Position numbers and translations under genes: made by a program. A DNA stretch of 64,000 bases from positions 620,001 through 684,000 of the forward strand of contig NZ_JACCKX010000001.1 in assembly GCF_013423955.1 (NCBI RefSeq). The letters run 5' to 3'. Position 1 is the stretch's first letter. Every line of letters starts with the position of its first letter. Source of the stretch: Ottowia beijingensis. GTDB lineage: Bacteria; Pseudomonadota; Gammaproteobacteria; Burkholderiales; Burkholderiaceae_C. A model generated the notes under the pieces. That model was given only the letters and a program-made list of their open reading frames with translations, had not been told where the DNA came from and made no database searches. Positions 19,514-29,179 of this stretch are shown piece after piece.

Positions 19514-19595
19514 TGCTGCTGCTCCGGTGTCGCCCGCGGGCGACTTTGGCCGGTGAATATAGCCCACAATGTCCGCTCGCCAAGGAGACAAGCCC

Positions 19596-20930
19596 ATGCC
19601 CGGCCATGCCGATCCCGCCTTCGACACGCTGGCCATCCACGCCGGCGCCCAGCCCGACCCCGCCACCGGCGCGCGCGCCGTGCCCATCCACCTCTCGACC
19701 TCGTTCGTGTTCGATTCCAGCGACCACGCCGTGTCGCTGTTCAACCTGGAGCGCTCGGGCCACGTCTACAGCCGCATCAGCAACCCCACCTGCGCGGTGC
19801 TGGAGCAGCGTGTGGCGGCGCTGGAAGGCGGTATCGGCGCCATTGCCACCGCCAGCGGCCAGGCCGCGCTGCACCTGGCAGTCTGCACGCTGATGGGCGC
19901 GGGCGGCCACATCGTCGCCAGCACGGCGCTGTACGGCGGCAGCCAGAACCTGCTGCACTACACACTGCGCCGCTTCGGCATCGAGACCACCTTCGTCAAA
20001 CCGGGCGACCTGGACGCATGGCGCGCCGCCATCCGCCCCAGCACGCGCCTGCTGTTCGGCGAGACGGTGGGCAACCCGGGGCTGGAGGTGCTCGACATCC
20101 CCGCCGTCGCGCAGATCGCGCACGACGCCGGCGTGCCGCTGCTGGTCGATTCGACCTTCACCACGCCGTATCTGCTCAAGCCCTTCGACCATGGTGCCGA
20201 CCTGCTGTACCACTCGGCCACCAAGTTCCTCAGCGGCCATGGCACGGTGATCGGCGGCGTGCTGGTCGATGGCGGCAGCTTCGACTGGGACAAGGCATCG
20301 ACAAGCGCCGCTGATGGCAGCGCGGGCAAATTCGCCGAACTCACCGAACCCTACGACGGCTTTCACGGCATGGTGTTCAGCGAGGAGAGCACCGTCGGCG
20401 CCTTCCTGCTGCGCGCGCGCGAGGGCCTGCGCGACTTCGGCGCTGCCTTAAGCCCGCATTCGGCGTGGCTCATCCTGCAGGGCATCGAAACGCTGCCGCT
20501 GCGCATGGAACGCCATATCGCCAACACCGAAGCCGTGGTGCGCTTTCTGGCCGAACACTCCTTCGTCGCGCGCGTCGGCCACCCGCTGCTCGAATCGCAC
20601 CCCAGCCACGCCATTGCCAACCGGCTGCTCAAGCACGGCGCCAAGGGTGCCGGCAGCGTGTTCAGCTTCGACCTGAAGGGCTCGCGCGAGCAAGGCAAGA
20701 AGTTCATCGAGACGCTGAAGCTCTTCAGCCACCTGGCCAACGTGGGCGACTGCCGCAGCCTGGTGATCCACCCCGCCAGCACCACGCATTTCCGCATGAG
20801 CGACGAGGCGCTGGCCGGCGCCGGCATCGGGCCGGGCACCATCCGTCTGTCGATCGGGCTGGAAGACCCGGCCGACCTGATCGACGACCTGAAGCGCGCC
20901 TTGAAAGCCGCGCAAAAGGCAGGAGCCTGA
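19596..20930 (+). CDS. metY: O-acetylhomoserine aminocarboxypropyltransferase
   Basis: PLP enzyme of the Cys/Met metabolism family that makes homocysteine from O-acetylhomoserine and sulfide. 444 residues, the longer MetY length rather than MetZ/MetB (about 390). PLP-Lys is in HSATKFLSGHG (about residue 210); SGQAALHL, YGGSQNLLHYTL and ETVGNPGLEVLDIP are family signatures. ATG 19596 follows AAGGAGA. A Ser/Ala insertion (ASTSAADGSAG) before KFAELTEPYDG is unusual but in frame. A hydrolase gene follows after 2 bp, so translation is probably coupled. Confidence 0.92.
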   Translation: MPGHADPAFDTLAIHAGAQPDPATGARAVPIHLSTSFVFDSSDHAVSLFNLERSGHVYSRISNPTCAVLEQRVAALEGGIGAIATASGQAALHLAVCTLMGAGGHIVASTALYGGSQNLLHYTLRRFGIETTFVKPGDLDAWRAAIRPSTRLLFGETVGNPGLEVLDIPAVAQIAHDAGVPLLVDSTFTTPYLLKPFDHGADLLYHSATKFLSGHGTVIGGVLVDGGSFDWDKASTSAADGSAGKFAELTEPYDGFHGMVFSEESTVGAFLLRAREGLRDFGAALSPHSAWLILQGIETLPLRMERHIANTEAVVRFLAEHSFVARVGHPLLESHPSHAIANRLLKHGAKGAGSVFSFDLKGSREQGKKFIETLKLFSHLANVGDCRSLVIHPASTTHFRMSDEALAGAGIGPGTIRLSIGLEDPADLIDDLKRALKAAQKAGA

Positions 20931-20932
20931 CC

Positions 20933-21739
20933 ATGCTCATCCAAGTCAACGGCGCCCCCGTCTACGCCTACACCGGCGGCAAGAGCTTCGATGCCGCCAA
21001 GCCCACCGTGGTCTTCATCCACGGCGTGCTGAACGACCACAGCGTGTGGATTCTGCAAAGCCGCTACCTGGCGCACCACGGCTGGAACGTGCTGGCCATC
21101 GACCTGCCCGGCCAGGGCAAGAGCGGCGGCCAGCCGCCCGCCAGCGTGGAAGAAGCGGCCGATGTCGTCCTCGCCCTGCTGGGCGCCGCCGGCATCGACC
21201 AGGCGGCGCTGGTGGGTCACAGCTTTGGCAGCCTGATTGCGCTGGAAGCCGCCGCGCGCTCGCCCGCGCACGTGAGCCACCTGGTGCTGGTGGGCACGGC
21301 CTTCCCGATGGCGGTGTCGCCGGCGCTGCTGGAGGCCTCGGTCAAGGCGCCCGAGAAGGCGATCGCCATGGTCAACACCTTCTCGCACAGCACGCTGTGC
21401 CCGCCGCCATCGGCGCTGGGGCCGGGCACCTGGCTGTACGGCGGCTCGCGCGCGCTGATGCGGCGCATGCTGGCCAGCAACACCGAGACCAACGTGTTCT
21501 ACACCGGCTTCAAGGCCTGCGACAGCTACGCGGGCGGCGAGCAGGCGATGGCCGCGGTGCACTGCCCCACCCTGTTCCTGGTCGGCCGGCACGACCAGAT
21601 GACGCCGCCGAAAGCCGCCAAGGCGCTGGCCGCGCACGCGCGGCTGTCGAAGATCGTCGAGGTGAACGCCGGCCACGCGCTGATGACCGAGGCGCCGGAC
21701 GAGGTGCTGTTCGCGCTGCGCGACTTTCTGGCGGCCTGA
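20933..21739 (+). CDS. Alpha/beta hydrolase
   Basis: 268 residues. Oxyanion motif FIHGVLNDHSVW, nucleophile elbow GHSFGSL, acid in LVGRHDQMTP and His in NAGHALMTEAP form a complete triad. ATG 20933 is 2 bp after the metY stop with GGAG inside the metY end, so the two are a likely operon. Homologues are commonly placed beside metY in this bacterial group, but their substrate is not established; it may be unrelated to sulfur metabolism. Confidence 0.88.
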   Translation: MLIQVNGAPVYAYTGGKSFDAAKPTVVFIHGVLNDHSVWILQSRYLAHHGWNVLAIDLPGQGKSGGQPPASVEEAADVVLALLGAAGIDQAALVGHSFGSLIALEAAARSPAHVSHLVLVGTAFPMAVSPALLEASVKAPEKAIAMVNTFSHSTLCPPPSALGPGTWLYGGSRALMRRMLASNTETNVFYTGFKACDSYAGGEQAMAAVHCPTLFLVGRHDQMTPPKAAKALAAHARLSKIVEVNAGHALMTEAPDEVLFALRDFLAA

Positions 21740-22107
21740 TCCTGTTTCGCGTCAAAAAGACAGCTGCGCGCGCGCGGTGCGATGACGGAATGACCTCGCG
21801 GCGCTTCGATGACGGCGGCTGCGCCGCCATGATGCCAGCCAGGTGCGAGGCATTCCGCGCCTCACTGGTGTCATTTCGTCATTTCGTCATCACGCCGCGC
21901 AGCGGCGAAGTCATGGCGTCAGCCGTCAAAGGCCAACGCCTGGAGCACGAAACGGGCAGAGCTTGAAACGGCATGAACTGCGCAGGCGACACCATATACT
22001 CCCACACCACCACCCCGCCAGCGCCCGTTTTACTGGCGCTGGAGACATATACCCCACTATTTCACTGCCATCACGGCCGGGCGCAGCGCCACGCGCCGCG
22101 GCGCGCG
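21740..22107. repeat. Gene-free repeat region with GTCATTTCGTCAT and ATACTCC elements
   Basis: 368 bp without a supported gene. It holds GACGGAATGACCTCGC, GTCATTTCGTCATTTCGTCA, and GCAGCGGCGAAGTCATGGCG, all related to repeats at 28440, 49360 and 62400, then CCATATACTCCC with CCCGTTTTACTGGCGCTGG, related to copies near 33205 and 36357. Both flanking genes end here (convergent). Confidence 0.65.
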
Positions 22108-23382
22108 TCACCCCGCCGGCGGCTTGGGCATGGGCGCGGCGGTCTCGCGCGGCGGCAGGATATCGGCCACCGTCATGCCGGCCAGAAAATCGTGCTCCCA
22201 CCAGCCCGACAGCGCCTGGTCGGGCTTGAGCAGCAGCCGCTCGACCAGCGGCCGCAGCGGCTGCTGCGCGGGGTCGAACAGCAGCACGTGGCGCGGCTCC
22301 TCGTTCTCGGTGTGGGTGCCCAGCTGGCCCACCCAGTCCAGTTCGTCCAGCGCCTCCATCACCGGCGACAGTTGCAGCGTGTCCACCTTCAGCCAGTTGG
22401 CCAGCTGCGGCAGCGTCAGCCCGCGGGTCTGCGTGTCGCGCACGCGGGCCAGCGATTGCAGCACCTCGGTGGCGAGCTGAAAGTCCCACCCCGGCCCGCC
22501 GCCGCGGCGCGCCACGCCGCCCAGCAGGCTGGGCAGGTAGGCCGCGATGACGGCGCCGAACAGCACGATCAGCCACGACATGTAGATCCACAACAGCAGG
22601 ATCGGCACCGTGGCAAAGGCGCCGTAGATCAGCGAATAGGTGGGAATGCGCGACAGATACAGCCCCAGCCCCCACTTGGCCAGCGCCATGCACACGGCCA
22701 CGAACAGCGCGCCGGCCAGCGCGTGCTTCCACTTCACCGGCGTGTTGGGCACGAAGCGGTACAGCAGCGTCAGGCCGAACGTCATCAGCAGGAACTGCAC
22801 CGTGTCCAGCGCCAGGTTCACGCCGCCGCCGATGTCGGGCAGCCAGCCGCGCGAGGCCGTGAGCACGTAGGAGCTGATGGCCAGGCTGGCGCCCATGACC
22901 AGCGGCCCCAGCGTGAGCGCCGCCCAGTACACCAGCACGCGCTGGCCCAGCGGGCGCTTGACCGTGACGCGCCAGATCTGGTTGAGCGTCTGGTCGATCG
23001 TCAGCACCAGCGACACGGCGGTGAAGGTCAGCACCGCAAAGCCCACCAGGCCCAGCTCGCTCGCCTTGCCGGCGAACTGCGTCAGGTAATCCAGCACGTT
23101 GCGCGCGATGCTGGCAGGGATCACGCTGCTGGCCAGCCACTGCTCCAGCGCCTCGCGCATCTGCGCAAAGACCGGAAACGCCGTGAACACCGACAGCACC
23201 ACGGCAAAGAACGGCACCAGCGCCAGCGTGGTGGTGAAGGTGAGCGAGCTGGCCGTCAGCCCCAGGCGGTCCTGCTGAAAGCGCTCCCACAACGTGGCAG
23301 CGGTGGGCAGCACGGGGAAGTCCGTCACGTCGGTGACGAAGGACTGCGCGCGCGTCTTGAGCTGTTCCAGCTTCGACTTCAT
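22108..23382 (-). CDS. YihY/UPF0761 family inner-membrane protein
   Basis: 424 residues from ATG 23382 (MKSKLEQLKTRAQSF). Six membrane segments between about residues 35 and 290 with SSLTFTTTLALVPFFAVVLS, LWRVTVKRP-like IWRVTVKRPLGQR and YGAFATVPILLLWIYMSW, the family hallmarks, followed by a soluble winged-helix-like domain (LTLPQLANWLKVDTLQLSPVMEAL). Formerly called RNase BN/BrkB; true function unresolved. Divergent from a DUF2069 gene whose start is only 22 bp away. Confidence 0.93.
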   Translation of the reverse strand: MKSKLEQLKTRAQSFVTDVTDFPVLPTAATLWERFQQDRLGLTASSLTFTTTLALVPFFAVVLSVFTAFPVFAQMREALEQWLASSVIPASIARNVLDYLTQFAGKASELGLVGFAVLTFTAVSLVLTIDQTLNQIWRVTVKRPLGQRVLVYWAALTLGPLVMGASLAISSYVLTASRGWLPDIGGGVNLALDTVQFLLMTFGLTLLYRFVPNTPVKWKHALAGALFVAVCMALAKWGLGLYLSRIPTYSLIYGAFATVPILLLWIYMSWLIVLFGAVIAAYLPSLLGGVARRGGGPGWDFQLATEVLQSLARVRDTQTRGLTLPQLANWLKVDTLQLSPVMEALDELDWVGQLGTHTENEEPRHVLLFDPAQQPLRPLVERLLLKPDQALSGWWEHDFLAGMTVADILPPRETAAPMPKPPAG

Positions 23383-23404
23383 GCTGGGTATGATGCCACC
23401 GCCC

Positions 23405-23931
23405 ATGCCGCCCCCGCCGCCGCCGCACCCGCCACGCCCTCGCCCGCCGTCCGCGCCACCCGCAGCGTGGCCGTGGCCAGCCTGCTGGCGCTGTTCGCGC
23501 TGTGCCTGGCGTGGGAGCTGTGGCTGGCGCCGCTGCGGCCCGGTGGCTCGTGGCTGGCGCTGAAGGCACTGCCGCTGCTGCTGCCGCTGCCCGGCCTGCT
23601 GCGCCTGCGCATGCTGAGCTACCGCAAGACCGCGCTGTTCATCTGGCTGTATTTCGTCGAAGGCGTCGTGCGCGCCACCAGCGACCGCGCGCCCTCGGCG
23701 TGGTATGCGTGGGGCGAGGTGCTGCTGACCATCGTTCTGTTCGCTGCCTGCGCCGCGCATGTGCGGCTGCGCCAGCGGCAGGCGCGCGCGGCAGGGCTAT
23801 CGGCAGCCTGCCCTCTTGACGGTTGCCAGCATGACGGCGCGTGCCGCGCAAGAAAGCCCCTCTCCCTCTGGGAGAGGGTTGGGGTGAGGGCCGGCAGCGT
23901 GTCATGTATGACGGAATGGCCAACAGATTGA
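23405..23931 (+). CDS. DUF2069 membrane protein, frameshifted, repeat-derived tail
   Basis: Three to four membrane segments (SVAVASLLALFALCLAWEL, LALKALPLLLPLPGLL, TALFIWLYFVEGVVRA, EVLLTIVLFAACAAHV) match DUF2069. ATG 23405 opens a Pro-rich start (MPPPPPP) in a different frame from the body, so one base is probably missing in the CCG-rich run around 23408-23440; GTG 23467 is an in-frame fallback. The last about 25 residues (PLSLWERVGVRAG) come from a CCTCTCCC palindrome, so the natural stop was probably lost or lies in another frame. Function unknown. Confidence 0.78.
23855..23919. repeat. CCCTCTCCC/GGGAGAGGG palindrome
   Basis: CCCCTCTCCCTCTGGGAGAG followed by GGTTGGGGTGAGGGCCGG and CAGCGTGTCATGTATGACGG. 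It is the inverse of the element at 12110 with the same outer flank. Confidence 0.8.
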
Positions 23932-23939
23932 TGAGACCT

Positions 23940-24085
23940 GTGGGAGCGGGCTTGCCCGCGATGGGGCGCCATGCTTCATGGATGCGCCCATCGCGGGCAA
24001 GCCCGCTCCCACAACATGATTTCAAGCCATTCAGGGCTCCAGCGCCCGTCCATCAAGCGCGAGCAGCTACTTATTTTGAAGCGCC
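23940..24085. repeat. REP inverted pair 5 plus AGCGCCCG repeat fragment
   Basis: Full REP pair at 23940-24012, then TTTCAAGCCATTCAGGGCTC and a CCAGCGCCCGTCCATCAAGC fragment of the long repeat family leading to the next start codon. Confidence 0.85.
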
Positions 24086-25524
24086 ATGACCACTGATACA
24101 GCTCTTCTCGACACCCTGCGCCAGGCCGTCGGCACCGGCCACGTGCTGACCGGCGATGGCCTGATCGGCTACGAGCAGGACTGGCGCCAGCGCGCGCGCG
24201 GCCGGGCGCTGGCGGTGGTGCGACCGGGCAGCACCGACGAGGTGGCGGCCGTGGTACGCGCCTGCGCGGCGGCCGGCGCCAGCATCGTACCGCAGGGCGG
24301 CAACACCGGGCTGGCGGTGGGCAGCGTGCCCGACGACAGCGGCACGCAGGTGGTGCTGAGCCTGCGCCGCATGGACGCCGTGCGCGCCATCGACGCCGCC
24401 AACCTGACGATCACGGTGGAGGCTGGCGGCATCCTGCAGAACCTGCAACAAGCCGCCGAGCAGGCAGGCTTCCTGTTCCCCTCAGCATGGCCTCGGAAGG
24501 CAGTTGCACCATCGGCGGCAACCTGGCCGCCAACGCCGGCGGCACGCAGGTGGTGCGCTACGGCAATGCGCGCGAGCTGTGCCTGGGGCTGGAAGTGGTG
24601 ACCGCGCAGGGCGAAGTGTGGAACGGCCTGAGCGGCCTGCGCAAGGACAACACCGGCTACGACCTGCGCGACCTGTTCATCGGCAGCGAAGGCACGCTGG
24701 GCATCATCACCGCGGCGACGATGAAGCTCTACCCGCTGCCCGCCGCCCGGCTCATCGCCTGGGCCGCCGTGCCCTCGATGCAGGCCGCCGTAGATCTGCT
24801 GGGGCTGGCGCACCAGCACCTGGGCGCGGGGCTGACAGGGTTCGAGGTGATGAACCAGTTTGCGCTCAGCCTGGTGGACAAGCACTATCCGCAGCAGCGC
24901 GTGCCGCTGTTCCGCACGTCGCCGTGGTGCGTCTTGCTGGAAAACTCGGATCACGAGAGCGAAGACCACGCCCGCACGCTGTTCGAGCGCCTGCTCGAAG
25001 CCGCGCTGGAAGCCGGCTGCATAAACGACGCCGTGGTGGCCGAGAGCCTGTCGCAGGCGCAGGCCCTGTGGCACATCCGCGAGAGCATTCCGCTGGCGCA
25101 GGCCGAGGAAGGACTGAACATCAAGCACGACATCAGCGTGGCGGTGTCGCGCATCCCCGCCTTCGTGGCCGAGACCGATGCGCTGCTGGCGCAGGCCATC
25201 GCCGGCGTGCGGCTGGTCGACTTCGGCCATCTGGGCGACGGCAACCTGCACTACAACGTGCAGGCGCCCGAAGGCGGCGATGCCAAGGCCTTCTTGCGCG
25301 AGCAGGAGGAGCGCATCAACACGCTGGTGTTCGACGCCGTGGCGCGGCACGGCGGCTCGATCAGCGCCGAGCACGGCATCGGCAGCCTGAAGGCCGCCAA
25401 GCTGCCGCACTACAAGTCACCGGTGGCGATGCGGATGATGCGCGCGCTCAAGCAGGCGCTGGATCCGCAGGGCATCCTGAATCCGGGGCGGGTGCTGGCA
25501 GAAAGCGCGTCCCGCCCGCTGTAG
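24086..25524 (+). CDS. FAD-linked oxidase, D-2-hydroxyacid dehydrogenase (GlcD-like), frameshifted
   Basis: Oxidises a D-2-hydroxyacid using FAD. N-terminal PCMH FAD domain (VVRPGSTDEVAAVVRACAAA, VPQGGNTGLAVG, LTITVEAGG), C-terminal oxidase domain with HLGDGNLHYNV, SAEHGIGSLKA and DPQGILNPGRVL. The frame breaks at the CCCC run 24478-24481: AGFLFP then LSMASEGSCTIGGNLA, one C missing. Repaired length about 479 residues, close to the D-2-hydroxyglutarate/D-lactate dehydrogenase group. Exact acid not determinable. Confidence 0.92.
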
Positions 25525-25548
25525 GTGCGGGCTGGCCCGCGATCGGCA
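25523..25548. repeat. Solitary degenerate REP half
   Basis: GGTGCGGGCTGGCCCGCGAT resembles one REP arm; no inverted partner with the full consensus follows. Confidence 0.6.
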
Positions 25549-25589
25549 TCTCTGCGGGGCCGGCCGCCGGATCACGGCCAGGGCCGCGG

Positions 25590-26104
25590 CTACAGAACCG
25601 GCGTCAACGCCCGCGTCATGTACACCGCCTCGGCGCCATAGCTTTCCAGCGCAGCGTCCGCGACCGCAGGTGCGAAGCCGTGGCGTTGCCAAAGGCGCCC
25701 GTGCCCTGCACCGATACCAGCGCGGCATGGTCCATGCCTTCGGCGCGCGCCTGCTGCCAGGCCGCGCCCAGCAAGGCCTGCGCCAGCCCGCGACCGGCGT
25801 GGGACGGGTGCACCGCCAAGTCGTGCAGGTACAAGGTATCGGGGGTATCGCGCGCGGCGAAGTCACCGTGCAGCGGCGTGACGGCGCCGCGCGCCGACCA
25901 GTAGGCAGCCAGGTAGGCCAGCAGCACGCCGTCGTCGCCGCGCACCGCCAGGCTGCATTGCGCGGAGTTTGCCAGGCGGCGGACATAGACCGCGGCGCCT
26001 TCCAGAAACTCGGCGTCATAGCAGGCCGCCTGCACAGCCAGCAAATCGGGCACGTCGGAGGGCCCCAGCGGCTGAGGCTGCCAGCGCATCGGCCTTGCCC
26101 TCAT
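25590..26104 (-). CDS. GNAT family N-acetyltransferase, frameshifted
   Basis: Acetyl-CoA-dependent acetyltransferase of about 171 residues. Core motif A is LYLHDLAVHPSHAGRGLAQA, followed by LLGAAWQQARAEGM. Read straight, the frame ends GNATASHLRSR; adding one T opposite the AAA run 25691-25693 gives FWQRHGFAPAVADAALESYG, the normal GNAT C-terminus, ending at 25590. Start 26104 (MRARPMRW) or 26089. It reads open with the helicase upstream only because both genes have frame breaks. Substrate unknown. Confidence 0.85.
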
Positions 26105-26142
26105 CGGCTCAGGCGCCCCCGCACCGCTGCGGCCAGCCGCGT

Positions 26143-27781
<1,639 letters not shown>

Positions 27782-28500
27782 TTTGAATCTCTGCTTTCCC
27801 GCATGCCACGGCACGCACACCAAAGGTGCGCGGGCCACGACAGGCGTCAAATGGTGGGCGATGAAAAACGCCCGGGTAACACGGATCGCGACCCACCATC
27901 TGACAACGCCGACCGGCTTGCCGCGCCCAAAAAGCGCGGCGGCGGTGCGGGAGACAGGCCACCGGAATCTGAAAAACCCGGTGCCGATAACGTGGCTGCG
28001 CGGTGCGCACACCAAGGTGGTGTGCCTGCCCGGCAGCCCGTGCGAGAAGGAAGATTGCGGCTGCTCACGTCTTGCGACGTGCATCCGCGCCAAGCATGGC
28101 TGTCTGGCGCGAAGCCCACGATTCTCGCACGAATGCGCGCGGATGGCAAATGCGGCGAACACGGCCGCTCTGGATTCAGGAGCTTGCCGCGCTTGGCTGG
28201 CGCGGAACCGGCGGCCGGTGGATGGGTGTGGTGCAAGTGCCCCCATGGCGCGTTGCACATGCGGACGCACGTCGTGCCACCAAAAACAAGCGATAGCCAT
28301 TTGGCGCGGCATGGCAGTCCTGAAAAAGAAGCTGCTAGCGCCCGATGTGCGGGCGCTGGGCGTTTTTTGCCATGTAAAAATTTTCAGAGGTCCCCCTGTT
28401 CATCCGTGCCACTCGCGCGCACGGTGACGAATGGCCAATGACTTCGCTGCGCTTCAACGACCAATGGCAACGCCTCGTTTGTCATGCCGGCGCCAGCCGG
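27782..28500. other. Gene-free leader region upstream of helicase
   Basis: About 720 bp without a convincing gene on either strand; open frames here lack any family resemblance and a consistent ribosome site. Holds GATCGCGACCCACCATCTG-type low-complexity and, near 28337, a hairpin. It may be a long 5' leader of the helicase mRNA, a feature known for cold-shock DEAD-box genes, but that is inference. Confidence 0.5.
28337..28368 (+). terminator. Hairpin plus T-run without an upstream + strand gene
   Basis: AGCGCCCG / CGGGCGCT stem with a 5-base loop, then GGGCG and six T residues. It has intrinsic-terminator form in + orientation although no + strand gene precedes it; it also matches the dispersed GCTAGCGCCCG repeat. 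Confidence 0.55.
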
Positions 28501-28563
28501 CGTCATTCGTCATTCGTCATTCGTCATTCGTCATTCGTCATTCGTCATTCGTCATTCGTCATT
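28501..28563. repeat. Tandem array of nine CGTCATT heptamers
   Basis: Nine perfect head-to-tail copies of the 7-mer CGTCATT, preceded by GCCGGCGCCAGCCGGC. The 3' end of the marR-like gene enters the array and its TGA stop (28559-28561) is supplied by it. Related single copies lie near 21880, 49350 and 62450. Confidence 0.95.
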
Positions 28564-29086
28564 TCAAGTCCGCCACCTGCCGCGCGTGCGCCACCAGCTT
28601 GCTCAGCATGCGGTCGAACTGGGCCTGCTCGGCGGGGCTGAGGCAGGCCACGATCTCGGCGTTGCGGCGGTGGATGACCTTCATCAGCCGGTGGTACAGC
28701 GCCTCGCCCTCGGGCGTGAAGCTCAGCACCACGCCGCGTGCGTCGTCCGGGTCGGGCTGCTTGCGCACCAGGCCGCGCAGCACCAGCGCCTGCGCGGCGC
28801 GGCTGGCCTGGCCCTTGTCCACGTTGGCGGCGTAGGCCAGGTGCTGCACCGACAGCGGCGCGAACGCGCCCACCGCCGTCAGGCAGCGGCCCTCGCCCAG
28901 CGACAAATCGGTCACCGCGCCGTAGGCCGCCAGCGTGACCTTGTCGGTCAGTTTCTGCAGGCTGTGCAGGCGGTGGGTGTAGGTGTCGCCCAGCGGGCGG
29001 GTGCCCTGGCGCGGCCGCGCCGGCGGCGCAGCAGGGGCGGTGGAACGCGGACCGGAACGGGGGCGTGAAGGCAAGGCTTGACCCAT
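28559..29086 (-). CDS. MarR family transcriptional regulator
   Basis: 175 residues from ATG 29086. A Pro/Arg-rich N-terminal 30 residues precede the winged-helix: LTDKVTLAAYGAVTDL, LSVQHLAYAANVDKGQASRA (recognition helix), GLVRKQPDPDDARGVVLSFT (wing). Divergent from an aromatic hydroxylase gene and separated by a palindrome, so it is the probable local regulator responding to an aromatic acid. The TGA stop lies in the heptamer array. Confidence 0.92.
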   Translation of the reverse strand: MGQALPSRPRSGPRSTAPAAPPARPRQGTRPLGDTYTHRLHSLQKLTDKVTLAAYGAVTDLSLGEGRCLTAVGAFAPLSVQHLAYAANVDKGQASRAAQALVLRGLVRKQPDPDDARGVVLSFTPEGEALYHRLMKVIHRRNAEIVACLSPAEQAQFDRMLSKLVAHARQVADLK

Positions 29087-29094
29087 CTCAACAA

Positions 29095-29112
29095 TGGTTG
29101 CGTGCGCAACCA
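29095..29112. promoter_or_regulatory. Palindrome between marR and hydroxylase, candidate MarR operator
   Basis: TGGTTGCG-TG-CGCAACCA, an 8-bp perfect inverted repeat with 2-bp centre, lies 8 bp upstream of the marR start and 68 bp upstream of the hydroxylase start. Size and place fit a MarR dimer site controlling both genes; this is inferred. Confidence 0.65.
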
Positions 29113-29179
29113 ATTACAGGAATAATAGTGCATCTTTGCACAAGCGCCGGCGCCGCGGCGCGCACCCCCAGGAGACACG

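Noticed and set aside
19514..19595. Riboswitch (SAM or SAH type) before metY
   Set aside because: Only 82 bp separate the CBS and metY starts and no suitable conserved stems are visible.
21973..23931. A 652-codon plus-strand open frame opposite the YihY gene
   Set aside because: Composition is His/Arg/Gln-rich as in antisense shadows of GC-rich genes. Only its last part, from about 23405, is the real DUF2069 gene.
27803..28441. Plus-strand open frame upstream of the helicase
   Set aside because: Arg/Pro/Ala-rich shadow-like composition, no family resemblance, and it ends within dispersed repeats.
28495..28570. Possible CRISPR array
   Set aside because: The repeats are a 7-bp head-to-tail tandem without spacers and there are no cas genes.
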